Numbered from the stretch's first letter, positions 14,101 to 26,123 are shown. The stretch: DNA of 64,000 nt from Lingula anatina (GCF_001039355.2 NW_019775725.1:69985-133984), one strand, 5' to 3'. Numbers and translations: made by a program. Notes: generated by a model not told the origin, from the sequence alone.

Positions 14101-17100
14101 TTCTTGATGTGAATGCTCTCATAGCCTCTATTCAGGAGATAACATAACACAGCTGAGGGTATTCTCCTATGACTGCCGTGGACTACTCTCTATCAGATGC
14201 CAGCTGTCAGCTGACACATTTCTACGCAAAAATTCAAGTTGGAAATGGGCACAGAATAAGCCAGAGAAATACCTGCTAATATCTAGTGAAAACATCTCTC
14301 TTTTGCCCTAGTACAAGCAGACCCAGAGCTTCTTAAAATCATAATACACAAAATCCAAAGATTTTACAAATGGCTATCTAAAGATGAACAAAAATATAAA
14401 CTTGCATATATTTCTGTGATTCAGAAATAGAAAACCCATGTGAAATCATTTTCAGAAATAAGAGAAATAAATAAATCATTCTCACCAAATAAATCTATGT
14501 AAACTTCCTGAAGGGTATGGACACTACAAAACTGGTTGAGTTCATGGTGAACTTTATTATAGATTAACGTCTTGTCGTAGTCTGCCGTGTAGTTTTTGAC
14601 TATTTCAGAAACTGACAAAAGAAAAAAATTGTAACATGAAAATATGAATAATATCAAAACAGCATAAAACACCTATCATTATTTTATAAGGACAATCTTG
14701 TCAAAATTACTTTTGTCTGCAATTATATCTTAATTTCAATTGTTATTATTGCATCAAAAATTTGCTATATAAAATTATGTCCCTTACCTGCAGTTTGTTG
14801 TAAGATATTAACAACTTCAATTCTGTCAAAATAAATCATGACACCCCCACTGAAAGGGAAGAAAAAATAAATCATGACACCCCCACTGAAAGGGAAGAAA
14901 AAATAAATCATGACAGCCCCACTGAAAGGGAAAAAAATCATGACACCCCCACTGAAGGGAAAGAAAAATAAATTGTGAAACCTCCACTGAAAAGGAAGAT
15001 TAAAACTTTAATAATATCAGTGATCATTGGAGCACAGACTTTTCCTGTTGTGGAAAACTTTTCAAAACTATTGCCAACCTTGGCAACTATCTATATGCAA
15101 ATATTTTATTTATACTTTTCTTGGTATGAACAAACAACTTGTTACCCTACATTTACTGATCAATTTAATGTTTAATTTGATCTTATCATTTTCCACCTTT
15201 AAAAAATCGAGTCCATATGGAATGGAATGGAATGGATTAGAACAGAATCTAACATTCAGTAGTACATACCTGGTTCCACAAGGCACATTTTTCACCTCGT
15301 CAGTTTGCAGTGTTGTCTGCACACTTCTGAATGTGGTGATGAACGGCACCATGATGTGGTACCCAGGACCACTGGTGGCCGACAGCAAGGCGCCACCCTG
15401 GAGATATAATATATAGACAGATATTAACATGATGTGGTACCCAGGACCACTGGTGGCTGACAGCAAGGCACCACCCTGGAGATATAATATATAGACAGAT
15501 ATTAACATGATGTGGTACCCAGGACCACTGGTGGCCGACAGCAAGGCGCCACCCTGGAGATATAATGTATAGACAGATATTAACATGATGTGGTACCCAG
15601 GACCACTGGTGGCCGACAGCAAGGCGCCACCCTGGAGATATAATATATAGACAGATATTAACATGATGTGGTACCCAGGACCACTGGTGGCTGACAGCAA
15701 GGCGCCACCCTGGAGATATAATATATAGACAGATATTAACATGATGTGGTACCCAGGACCACTGGTGGCTGACAGCAAGGCACCACCCTGGAGATATAAT
15801 ATATAGACAGATATTAACATGATGTGGTACCCGGGACCACTGGTGGCCGACAGCAAGGCACCACCTTGGATATAAAATATATACGGAAATTAACAAAGTG
15901 TTGTCTAAGTCATCAAAATACATCTAACAAAACTCCAATATATCAAATTGGAATAAAAGACGGAATGAAAATGGAAATTCATACAAGCAGATATGATATT
16001 TTGTTGTGTGAAAAATATAGGAAGAAATGACTCTGTGACCTTAAGACAAGAAAAAAAAACAATTTTTCCATGTAAGTTGGGAAAAAATCATCTATAACAA
16101 GACACCTCACTGTTATATCTTGTTTCAGCAGAAGAGTATTGAATGAGGATAAGCAGTTCCTTTATCAAGACTATATTGTTTGCAATTGGAGCATTCAACA
16201 ATAAAAAAAAGGAGCAGAATACTTGTAAGCATTGTTAACATGTAGACAAAGCATGATAAAAATAATGGCTCGTAAATAAAATACTGAACTAACTTGTATG
16301 ATTTGCTCAATTCATTCTAGTGCAGTAGCATCAGATGAATTCCTAGTAAAGAGTTTTCTGAGGATCCAGAATTACTCTGATGAGACAGTATAGAACCAGT
16401 GGTAAAACATGATTTATTGATAACACCAGACACAGTCTAGACACTGACAGGTTGCAGGGATCAGAGCAACACACCTTTACTTTCACTCCTTTATTTACTC
16501 TAATACTTTAAAGTTGCACAATATTAGCCATTACTGTTAGGGACCACTCCCAGACCTTATCGTACTAAGTTGGGATCGATTTATCTCCCAGAGGAATTTC
16601 GCAACTTAAGCAGCTTAGATTTCTGTCATACCTACGGAAGTTGCTAAGGGGTAATTAATTATAGTTTAGCAGCTTTAGTATAGTAATAATCTGATCTATG
16701 CGCTATGCCACTACTAGTCCACTTTATCAAGAGAAATTGCTGTCTGCACTCGCCCTGTGATGTGCACACACGACGTAATGTTTACTCACCCTGTAATATA
16801 CACCAACGTGACCTGAAATGGTGACAATTGATACCATCATCAAATATGTTTATGACATTTTCAGCAATAAATGAAATACAAATAATTCATAACACTAGAA
16901 CATTCATATAATTCCCATTTAATAAAAGTGCCATTCATTACCAGAAGTTCAGAACATATATAATTTATCATGGGATGTCATATCTCATTCTAAAAGGTAT
17001 TTGACAGTGTATAACAAAAACTCCTGACAACTAAGGTCACAGCTTAACTTGGTACATATTATCTCGGCAGAATATGGTTAGAATTCACAATCATATCATC

Positions 17101-17273
17101 AATCACAATCAATTTAAGCCATCCCAAATGAGCTTACAGATCAATCTAAAAAGTTACGCCATCCATCTACCTGTCCCCATACTATACTCACCTTCCTCTA
17201 TCCTGTGGATGGCAAAGTTCATCATCACCCCTGTCAAGGCCAGACCTACAGCAGCGATGGTGGCAGCAGACAT
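11152..17273 (-). CDS. ERLIN: Erlin (ER lipid-raft-associated SPFH/prohibitin-domain protein)
   Basis: Erlins form large ring-like complexes on the lumenal side of the ER membrane and promote degradation of IP3 receptors and sterol-regulated proteins. Minus-strand exons: 17192-17273, 16790-16812, 15270-15397, 14788-14849, 14486-14611, 13703-13835, 13370-13461, then a missing exon, 11513-11669 and 11152-11168. Splice phases agree throughout. The N-terminal membrane anchor [20 protein letters not shown] is followed by [97 protein letters not shown], the [10 protein letters not shown] coiled coil and [15 protein letters not shown]. These match vertebrate ERLIN1/2 almost residue for residue. The exon for the central coiled coil (about 60 residues) should lie in the N gap at 11884-12705. 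It cannot be told whether this is ERLIN1 or ERLIN2; a pre-duplication single gene is likely. Confidence 0.96.
11712..11883. mobile_element. MITE-like element 'GGGGACTAACTAGT' family, copy 1
   Basis: Inverted ends CCCTATTCAGAATAGGGGAC and its complement near 11865-11883 enclose about 130 bp containing TCAAATATGGCGACCTACTA. A second copy lies at 31946-32114. It abuts the N gap on its right side. Confidence 0.7.
11884..12705. other. Assembly gap (822 N)
   Basis: A run of N. Because erlin exon phases are 1 on the left-coding side (13370) and 0 on the right-coding side (11669), the absent exon must lie here or in unread flanks. The gap edge is a G-rich minisatellite, a likely cause of the break. 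Confidence 0.95.
12706..12794. repeat. G-rich minisatellite next to the gap
   Basis: About six units of a roughly 15-17 base motif (GGGGGGGAATTGTCC with small variations) run from the gap edge to 12794. The array may continue into the N stretch. Confidence 0.85.
13975..14125. mobile_element. Fold-back MITE-like element 'AGAAGAGCCGAGG' family, copy 1
   Basis: Inverted ends GAGCATTCACATCGAGAAGA and the complement of TCTTCTTGATGTGAATGCTC enclose a short core containing GTAGGTCCGCCATATTTAGG. It lies in the erlin intron between exons 14486-14611 and 13703-13835. A longer relative is at 31447-31733. Confidence 0.7.
14831..14996 (-). repeat. Minisatellite crossing the erlin exon 4 acceptor (five acceptor copies)
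   Basis: On the minus strand five tandem copies of a polypyrimidine tract, CAG acceptor and exon start (CCCTTTCAG followed by TGGGGGTGTCATGATTTATT) occur, with the acceptor G at 14850, 14886, 14922, 14952 and 14987 (spacing 36, 36, 30 and 35). Only the copy at 14850/14849 continues into the full exon. The first four are spaced by multiples of three and the repeat unit is stop-free in the exon frame, so earlier acceptors would add repeats of about 12 residues. Confidence 0.85.
15351..15883 (-). repeat. 78-bp minisatellite crossing the erlin exon 3 acceptor (seven copies)
   Basis: Copies start at 15351, 15429, 15507, 15585, 15663, 15741 and 15819, exactly 78 bases apart. On the minus strand each holds intron end, acceptor CTCCAG and the first 48 bases of exon 3 ([16 protein letters not shown]). 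Only the 15351 copy runs on into the rest of the exon, [11 protein letters not shown]. The frame is open through all copies, each adding [10 protein letters not shown] between exon pieces. The outermost copy reads CCAAGGTGG and lacks the AG before GGT. Confidence 0.92.
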
Positions 17274-20079
17274 GGTGGAAACACTACACTAAACTAGAAA
17301 AAATCTAAATGAAGCATGATAAATGGTCCAAAATATGCAGTAATTACAATGGTACAGACTTCATGTAATTTGCCGCTGCTTCAGTATTTAACAATTTTCT
17401 AGGTGGTCCAGTTTTTTTAAAGATGGAGCACAAGCAACACCTTTAGATATATTTTGTGAACAAGAGAAATGAGTAACAGATGTTATTAAAATCATATCGA
17501 ACACTGTCTTAGTGTCAAACATAACCCAAGTACTAGTAGTATTACCAGGGGAGGAAATTACATATACACTTGTATGTAGACAGAAAACAAAGTAGTAACT
17601 CACACCTGTTCCACATGCACAAGGTGGTCCTGACACTTACCTATTATTACTAACAATTAAGGTTTTAGTCTACACTTAAAATGCTTCTTTTACTTTAAGT
17701 GTGCTTGCCAGTCCTTTATCTTATTACGTACATGTACAGAAAGAACGCGCAGATTATACTGTAGACTATTGCACATGTACCGTACAGAGCACGAGCTAAC
17801 AGGATCACGTCACATTCTGCTCAATTTCTTAACAGATTCTAAAGGAGCAAATTCATAACTCTGCGATCGGCATAGAAGATCATAGAAGCGGTCATCAAAT
17901 TAAATCAACACGTTTCCCTGCAAGCATCAAGGCTGACGTGGACTTTAACAAAAATATATCAACGGCCATGACTCACAAGACGATAGTTGCGTGGTATTGA
18001 TGCAATGAAAACACCCCTCTCCCCGGGACATTTACACTTGCACAGTAACACTTTTTGCTCTAAGTGGTGTTAGTTAGGACTCACGTATTGATAAAGTGCT
18101 TTATGGGAATGGAGTTTGAACTGTTAAAATATTGACCAGGGTGATTCCGGCTTAAATCACAGCAAAATGCATGGAATTATAACACTAAAATAAGTAATAT
18201 GTACGTCAGTGCATTGAATTCAGCATCTCTTAAACATTTGCAATAATATCTTCTTAATAAATTACACCGCTCTATTGAAAAATATGCGTACATGGTACAC
18301 CTCACTTGCCTAGTCCCGCGTGTTGTGCTCACTTCCGACCAACGCCATTTGCATCTATTTTTAGATCATGGGTGTTTCCATCTGCGAACGAGGCCAGGAT
18401 TCCCACTGATTCTGACAACAGAAATATTTTTAGGGGAACTGAGCAGTAGTTCGGACAGTTTACAATAAAAATAGCAGTCGCTTTGCAAACGTGACCAACA
18501 TTGAACGTCAGTTGTTTAGTACTGGCACTGATAACTCTGACATTTGCAAAGTCACGTACATTATGCGCAACATAGGCCTAACGTTGGGGGGGGGGGGGGG
18601 GGATCACAGTTCACGCAAAATAAAATCATCAATTCACAGATCATAGTAAACTTTAAAACTTTATTCACATCTCACTTACTATGCCCCTCGATAATCCTGA
18701 AAATTACGAATTACTGGGTGTAATGACTTCGTTTAACGAAGACTGGAGAATAACAAGTGAAATTCACGAGTCACAGGAATGGGGTTCGTGCTTCACAGAT
18801 AACAAAAAACTTTTTGGGGGGAGGTGGGGGGGCTAGTATATATTAAAAATTATAAACATATAAATATAAACATGATCACCTATTTATTTATTTATTTGTT
18901 TGTGCCCTGTTATAGTTAGTTGTACTGACATTGATTGTACCTTGTATGTGAATGTGTTTATCAATAAAGAATCTGTTATATATCGTGTTGCCAAAAAATT
19001 AATTATTTGAAAGTTTAATTCCTCTAACAGTTCAACAGGATATTTTAGGAAAATGAGGCTTTTAAAAAATGTTGAAAATTTTATAATATGATTGTCAGAT
19101 CATTTGCACCAACCCATACTGTGAAATATGAAACTATTTGAATGTCTTTTTCTGGTGCCCGTAGTGATGTACAGACTTCATGTAACGTTGCCCGCATGTC
19201 ACAATCCTATTCTTGACAGTACGGGTAGCAGACGAATGACATGTGTACAATGGATATGTCAAAGGCCCGGACCAAATCTATAGTTCTATGCATGAAAAGC
19301 CCAGACCCTATGTTTATTACGCCCTGGCTGGGCCCATTCTTTATGGTGTCTTTGCATTGTTATCAGCATAATGGGCAAGTTAAGTGACCAAGTTAATTGG
19401 CCAAGCTGCCAGTTTGTTTGTATGGCATGTGCAGGGGATGTCTTAGATCAAGACACATATTATGACACTTACAGGTGTGGCAAATGAGATATACTTGTAT
19501 TTCATTACCTGTGATTTGTAAAATACATCTGAGGATGATAATAGACCAAAGTTTTGCTATTAATTCACACCTTTCTTTCTAATTTATCATTAAGAAAATG
19601 CAGAGATTTTTCCAAAAGGTCAACAAAACATTAAAGGGCAAATTTTTTTCCTGTAATCTGTATAAAATCTAGATAACTAAAATAACGCACTAACAAATGG
19701 AGCCAACCTTTAATTTAACATTTCTTTAGTAAATGTTACTAAATCAATCTACATGTCTTTTCTTTAAACATTAAACATCTTTAAAAGTATCATCCTCAGA
19801 TGTATTTTTACAAATTACAAGATTATCTCATTTGCCACACCTGTAAGTATCATAATATGTGCCTGCACATGCCATACAAATCTTTTTTATGTTGAATCGT
19901 TCCACTTGAGAAGTCTGTAGTCATTTTCAAAGTATCACACACATGTATGCCGCATATAAATGAGTATTGTAGGAAGGATATGTATATATAGACCTACAAA
20001 TATCATATATCTGGAGCCTGCGCATACATATGCCACAAAGCCTATATAGAAAACGCTGTGTCACAGAGAAACAAGCACC
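17274..20079. other. Erlin 5' flank / head-to-head intergenic (copy A)
   Basis: No coding ORF is supported. A possible non-coding erlin exon ends at a minus-strand donor GTAAGTGTC near 17640, conserved in copy B near 22867. A poly-G tract lies at about 18587-18602, and a sequence of LINE-tail appearance at 18880-18985 contains AATAAAGAATC. A fold-back element occupies about 19345-19885. The equivalent in copy B is 22501-26162. Confidence 0.5.
19345..19885. mobile_element. Fold-back element, copy A (right arm truncated)
   Basis: Left arm from about 19350 (GCATTGTTATCAGCATAATG ... GGCCAAGCTGCCAGTTTG ... GGTGTGGCAAATGAGA) is complemented by a shorter right arm at 19785-19882 (TATCATCCTCAGATGTATTT ... 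TTTGCCACACCTGTAAGTAT ... GCACATGCCATACAAA). In copy B (about 24570-25190) the right arm is the complete one and the left arm is short. Confidence 0.7.
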
Positions 20080-20094
20080 ATGTATGTGGACAAG
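20080..20094 (+). other. Second copy of the transporter first exon (copy A)
   Basis: ATGTATGTGGACAAG followed by donor GTAAGG, identical to 26163-26177 and preceded by the same TATATAG block. It lies in the duplicated segment and is probably the other allele. Preservation of start, frame and donor in both copies supports a real five-codon first exon. Confidence 0.5.
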
Positions 20095-20637
20095 GTAAGG
20101 GTTTTCAACTATTTTTATTTACAAAATGCATTTTCATCGACATTAACAAGAAATCCAAAGGGGGATATCAACGCTGAAAGAGCAAAACGTTGAGTTGACT
20201 TCGGATATGGAATAAAAATTCATGAAGGCTGATGCAGCCTAGAGATTTGATCGTTTCAATTCTATACTAGAAACTGATGACGGGTCAGTGACTCTGACTT
20301 TTAGAAATGGGATGTGTCTTAGCCGCGTGCAACTGCATGGATGTTTGTAGTCAACATGTAACCCGGTTGGTTACTTATTTCTGAGTGAGTAGCAACGACT
20401 TCAATTGTAGCTCATGTAGATCTTTATTCACCGACGGGCTACAAGCTGGCACGCATGCAGGGACTGTTACGACGATCTCCCGGGGTCTCTATCTCACTTA
20501 AGCCCCTATTTCACACAGACTACGAATCCCACGAATGGCCATGAATTGACAAATTTCACGATTCGTGGTTGAATCGTAATCAGTTCGTGAAGTTCTTAAC
20601 AGATTCGTATCTATTCGTAGTCAGTTCTTGCACTTCT

Positions 20638-20638
20638 N
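20638..20638. other. Single-n contig junction
   Basis: One n joins the end of copy A to the start of copy B. To its right the sequence restarts inside an erlin exon 3 minisatellite unit (CGCCACCCTGGAGATATAAT), i.e. back at the position equivalent to about 15868. This is the signature of two overlapping contigs being abutted instead of merged. Confidence 0.85.
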
Positions 20639-21013
20639 CGCCACCCTGGAGATATAATATGCATGGAAATTGATACAGGGTTGTCTAAGTCATCAAAATA
20701 CATCTAACAAAACTCCCATTTATCAAGATGAAATAAAAGACGGAATAAAAATGGAAATTCATACAAGCAGATATGATATTGCGTTGTGTGAAAAATATAG
20801 GAAGAAATGACTCTGTGACCTTACGACAAGAAAAAAAAACAATTTTTCCATTTACGTTGGGGAAAAAATCATCTATAACAAGACATCTCACTGTTATATC
20901 TTGTTTCAGCAAAAGAAATTGAATGAGAATAAGCAGTTCCTTTATCAAAAACTATATTGTTTGAAATTGGAGCATTCACTAATAAAGAAGGAGCAGTTTA
21001 CTTGTAAGCATTG

Positions 21014-21350
21014 TTAAAGGGATAATAACTCTTAGTTCTGGCCAAAAAATGAATTTTCCTGGAGTAAACACTTTTCCCATACTTACCAATGGTTAATGAA
21101 TCCATTTGTACATTCAAAGTTAGTGCCTGTTTTTTTTCTAAAAAGTTGTTTTGTTATAATCTCTTAAGAGATTATAACAGAGTATAGCCATCAATGGAGG
21201 TCATGTGGTCTGAAGACAAGCTCAGATATCAGAATAATAGCTATAAATGCTGTTTTGTGGTAAAACAGAATATATCATATTTCTATGAGTTGTTCACAAT
21301 GTTATTATTGTGAAATGTATTTCTCATAGGAAGAGTTATTATCTCTTTAA
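21014..21350. mobile_element. TTAA-target MITE, insertion present only in copy B
   Basis: Flanked by TTAA on both sides (21014-21017 and 21347-21350), with inverted ends AGGGATAATAACTCTT and the complement AAGAGTTATTATCTCT (15 of 16 match). Copy A has the empty site, a single TTAA in ATTGTTAACATG near 16234. A TTAA target duplication is characteristic of piggyBac-type elements. An internal palindrome ATAATCTCTTAAGAGATTAT lies near 21157-21176. A diverged partial copy is at 52615-52734. Confidence 0.8.
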
Positions 21351-21572
21351 CATGTAAACAAAGCATGCTCAAAACAATGGCTCGTAAATGAAATGTTGAA
21401 CTAGCTTCCCTGTATGATTTGCTGAATTCATTCTAGAACAGTAGTATCAGACGAATTGCTAGTAGATAGTTTTCTAAGGATCCAGAACTACTCAGATGAG
21501 ACCACATAAAATAAGATGTAAAAACTAAAACATGAACTAAGGATAACAGCTGGCATAGTCTAGACAGGTTGT

Positions 21573-21694
21573 TACCCTCTACCAGAGTGACAGATTGCTT
21601 TTTTACAGATATTCACAGATATGTCTCTAGATAAATAGTCATTTTGATCTGTTGTCCATTTTTCCTATATAATCTGCCACCCTGGTAGAGGGTA
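21573..21694. mobile_element. Hairpin element TACCCTCTACCAG, copy 1
   Basis: Inverted ends TACCCTCTACCAG and CTGGTAGAGGGTA with an imperfect hairpin core. Present in copy B, absent at the matching point of copy A (GACAGGTTGCAGGGATC near 16450). The flank CAGGTTGT recurs 8 bases beyond the right end, so the target duplication is imperfect. A near-perfect relative is at 27259-27412. Confidence 0.75.
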
Positions 21695-22020
21695 GAGGGC
21701 AGCAGGTTGTAGGGATCGGGGCTCCACTCCTTCGTTTACTCTGATACTTCAAGGTGGTGCAATATTAGCCATAATTGTTATCTGCTATTGACTTTGTAGG
21801 TCTGTTGTACCCTCATGCACTCATTCAGAAATGTTGTAAGCTGTGTTGAGGGGAATATACAAATGAACCATCTTTGTGACAAGGAAAAGGTCTGTTTTGA
21901 ATAAATCTGATCTATGTGCTATGCCACTACTAGTCCACTTTATCAGAAGAACAACCTCCTTTTTAAAATTGGGGCCTACACTCGCCCTGTAATGCGCACA
22001 CAAGACATAATGGTACTCAC

Positions 22021-22500
22021 CCTGTAATATACACCAACGTGACCTGAAATAGTGACAATTGATACCATCATCAAATATGTTTATGCCATTTTCAGCAATA
22101 AATGAAATACAAATAATTCATAACACTTGAACATTCATATAATTCCCATTTAATAAAAGTGCCATTCATTACCAGAAGTTCAGAACATATATAATTTATC
22201 ATGGGATGTCATATCTCATTCTAAAAGGTATTTGACAGTGTATAACAAAAACTCCTGACAACTAAGGGCTGTAGCTTAACTTGGTACATATTATCTCTGC
22301 AGAATATCGTTAGAATTCAAAATCATATCATCAATCGCAATCAATTTAAGCCATCACAAATGAGCTTACAGATCAATCTAAAAAGTTACGCCATCCATCT
22401 ACCTGTCACCATACTCACCTTCTTCTATCCTGTGGATGGCAAAGTTCATCATCACCCCTGTCAAGGCCAGACCTACAGCAGCGATGGTGGCAGCAGACAT
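22021..22500 (-). pseudogene. ERLIN: Second copy of erlin exons 1 and 2 (assembly duplicate)
   Basis: Exon 1 at 22419-22500 encodes the same 27 residues ([15 protein letters not shown]...) and exon 2 at 22021-22043 encodes GHVGVYYR, with the same donors and acceptors as 17192-17273 and 16790-16812. No exon 3 body follows before the n at 20638, only a fragment of a minisatellite unit. Both exons are intact, so this is best read as the other allele and not a decayed gene; the type 'pseudogene' is used only because the copy is incomplete here. Confidence 0.85.
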
Positions 22501-25500
22501 GGTGGAAACACTACACTAAACTAGAAAAAATTTAAATGAAGCATGATAAATGGTCCAAAATATGCAGTAATTACAATGGTACAGACTTCATGTAATTTGC
22601 CGCTGCTTCAGTGTTAAACAATTTTCTAGGCGGTCCCGTTTTTTAAAGATGGAGCACAAGCAAACACCTTTAGATATATTTTGAGAACAAAAGAAATGAG
22701 TAACAGATGTTATTAAAATCATATCCAACACTGTCTTAGTGTCAGACATAACCCAAGTACTAGTAGTATTACCAGGGGAGGAAATTACATATACACTTGT
22801 ATGTAGACAGAAAACAAAGTAGTAACTCACACCTGTTCCACATGCACAAGGTGGTCCTTACACTTACCTACTATTACTAACAATTAAGGTTTTAGTCTAC
22901 ACTTAAAATGCTTTCACTCTAAGTGTGTTTGCCAGTCCTTTATCTTATTACGTACATGTACAGAAAGAACGCGCAGAGTATAGACTATTGCACATGTACC
23001 GCACAGAGCACGAGCCAACAGGATCACGTCACATTCTGCTCAATTTCTTAACAGATTCTAAAGGAGCAAATTCATAACTCTGCGATCGGCATAGAAGCGG
23101 TCATCAAATTAAATACCAACACGTTTTCCTGCAAGCATCAAGGCTGACGTGGACTTAAACAAAAATATATCAACGGCCATGACTCACAAGACGATAGCTG
23201 CATGGTACTGATGCAATGAAAACACCCCTCTCCCCGGGACATTTGCACTTGCACAGTAACACTTTTTGCTCTAATTGATGTTAGTTAGAACTCGCCTGTT
23301 GATATAGTGCTTTATGGGAATGGAGTTTGTTAAAATATTGACCAGGGTGATTCCGGCTTAAATCAAAGCAAAATGCATGGAATTATAACACTAAAATATG
23401 TAATATGAACGTCAGTGCATGGAATTCAGTATCCTTTAAACATTTGCAATAATATCTTCTTAATAAATTACACCGCTCTATTGAAAAATATGCGTACATG
23501 GTACACCTCACTTGCCTAGTCCCGCGTGTTGTGCTCACTTCCGACCAACGCCATTTGCATCTATTTTTAGACCATGGGTGTTTCCATCTGCAAACGAGGC
23601 CAGGATTCCCACTGATTCTGCCAACATAAATATTTTAAAGGGAACTGAGCAGCAATTCGGACAATTTGCAATAAAAATAGCAGTCGCTTTGCAAACGTGA
23701 TCAACATTGAACGTCAGTTGTTTAGTACTGACACTGATAACTCTGATATTTGCAAAGTCACGTACATTATGCGCAACATAGGCCTAACGTTGGGGGGGGG
23801 GGGGGTGACCACAGTTCACGCAAAATAAAATCATCAATTCACAGATCATAGTAAACTTAAAACTTTATTCACATCTCACTGACTATGCCCCTCGATAATC
23901 CTGAAAATTACGAATTGCTGGGTGTAATGACTTCGTTTAACGAAGACTGGAGAATAACAAGCGAAATTCACGAGTCACAGGAATGGGGTACGTGTTTCAC
24001 AGATACCATATAACTTTTTGGGGGGAGATGGGGGGCTAGTATATATAAAAAAAATATAAACATATAAATATAAACATGATCATCTATTTATTCATTTGTT
24101 TGTGCCCTGTTATAGTTAGTTGTACTGACATTGATTGTACCTTAATTTTAGGCCTATGTGTATGTGTTTATCAATAAAGAATCTGAACATTAATCTGTTA
24201 TATATCGTGTTGCCAAAAAATTAAGTATTTGAAAGTTTAATTCCTCTAACAGTTCAACAGGATATTTTAGGAAAATGAGGCTTTTAAAAATGTTGAAAAT
24301 TTTATAATATGATTGTCAGATCATTTGCACCAACCCATACTGTGAAATATGAATCTATTTGAATGTCTTTTTCTGGTGCCCGTAGTGAGGCACAGACTTC
24401 ATGTAACGTTGCCCGCATGTCACAATCCTATTCTTGACAGTACGGGTAGCAGACGAATGACATGTGTACAATGGATATGTCAAAGGCCCGGACCAAATCT
24501 AGTCCTATGCATGAAAAGCCCAGACCCTATGACCCCATTTCCAGAGATTAGATCGATCTCCTTTAGATTCTTTAATTGGCCAAGCTGCCAGTTTGTTTGT
24601 ATGACATGTGCAGGCACATATTATGATACTTACAGGTGTGGCAAATGAGATATACTTGTACTTCATTACCTGTGATTTGTAAAATATATCTGAGGATGAT
24701 AATAGAGCAAAGTTTTACTATTAATTCACACCTTTCTTTGTAATTTATCATTAAGAAAATGCAGAGATTTTTCCAAAAGGTCAACAAAACATTAAAGGGC
24801 AGATTTTTTCCTATAATCTGTATAAAATCTAGATAACTAAAATAACGCACTAACAAATGGAGCCAACCTTTAATTTAACATTTCTTTAGTAAATGTTACT
24901 AAATCAATCTACATGTCTTTTCTTTAAACATTAAACATCTTTAAAAGTATCATCCTCAAATGTATATAGTAAATGTTACTAAATCAATCTACATGTCTTT
25001 TCTTTAAACATTAAACATCTTTAAAAGTATCATCCTCAAATGTATTTTTACAAATTACAAGTTTATCTCATTTGCCACACCTGTAAGTATCATAATATGT
25101 GCCTGCACATGCCATACAAACAAACTGGCAGCTTGGCCAATTAACTGGTCATTTAACTTGCCCATTATGCTGTTAACAATGCAAAGATCTGTGTCACCGT
25201 GTTAAAATGGCTGGATGGTACGTTTGTGTAATGCAAATTAAAAACGTGTGGAAGACACCAATCGTACGATGGCTCGTAACGACCCCTTGGCGTAACTCAG
25301 CATCTTTAGGCATTCCATTTGTTGAATTCTGAGCGATCTGTGGTACGTGCCTGTTTTGGTTCTCTCAAATAATTCTGTAATTCATTCTTGCCCAAATATG
25401 TGTCTAACTCTGCAAATATTCAAAGCTCTTTTGTCACAAACTTAGAAAAAACTTTACACGTACCTACTAAACTAATGAAATGTTTTTTTTTTTGTTTTTT

Positions 25501-26123
25501 TTTTTTTTACATAAACTCAAAGTTTCCCACGAGGAAAGATGTAGAGTTGAGACTGAAACTGTTGTATTTATGAGTAGCTTTACATCAAAGAAAAATCATG
25601 AGCAAGAACAAAAAGTCTGCTACTTTAACCATTGGATTTTTTTCAGTTGCTTATATAGTGACTTGCTTGTACAGTGCTTACAGGCCATCGTAGAATGGCT
25701 ATTGACCCATGAGTGACGGGAATGACACCTGTGGCAAAACATGCCGGTGTCATATTTGGCAGGCGCGCTTCACCAGTCTCTTTATGGCTGTTGAATTACT
25801 GTAGAAACGTATCAAGATATCAGAGACACCGAGGTACTCGTACATGCAACTGGACCTGACCTGATCCCTCTTCATACTTGGCAACGACAAAATAGTTATC
25901 TTTGCAAGTAAATAACTTAAGTATAACATACACGAAGCATTTTGAAAAAAGACACAAGTTCGATTTTACAAATCTTTTTTATGTTGAATCGTTCCACTTG
26001 AGAAGTCTGTAGTCATTTTCAAAGTATCACACGCATGTATGCCGCATATAAATGAGTAGGATATGTATATATAGACCTACAAATATCATATATCTGGAGC
26101 CTGCGCATACATATGCCACAAAG

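Larger units (their letters stand above)
15868..20637. repeat. Duplicated segment, copy A (probable haplotype 1)
   Basis: Matches 20639-26716 in the same orientation over long near-identical runs, for example at 16800-17280 against 22020-22510 and at 18300-18800 against 23500-24000. It carries erlin exons 1 and 2 and a copy of the transporter first exon (20080-20094). It lacks the insertions seen in copy B at 21014-21350 and 21573-21694, and stops inside the fold-back that is complete in copy B at 26585-27001. Confidence 0.9.

Noticed and set aside
15110-15923. Long minus-strand open frames with repeated [16 protein letters not shown] blocks, looking like a repeat protein or a CRISPR-like regular array
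   Set aside because: They are the erlin exon 3 minisatellite plus the true exon. The regular 78-base period has no distinct spacers and the organism is eukaryotic.
22021-22500. A second erlin gene (paralogue)
   Set aside because: Only exons 1-2 are present, they encode the same residues, the flanks match the first copy, and a single n marks an assembly seam, so an allelic duplicate is more likely.
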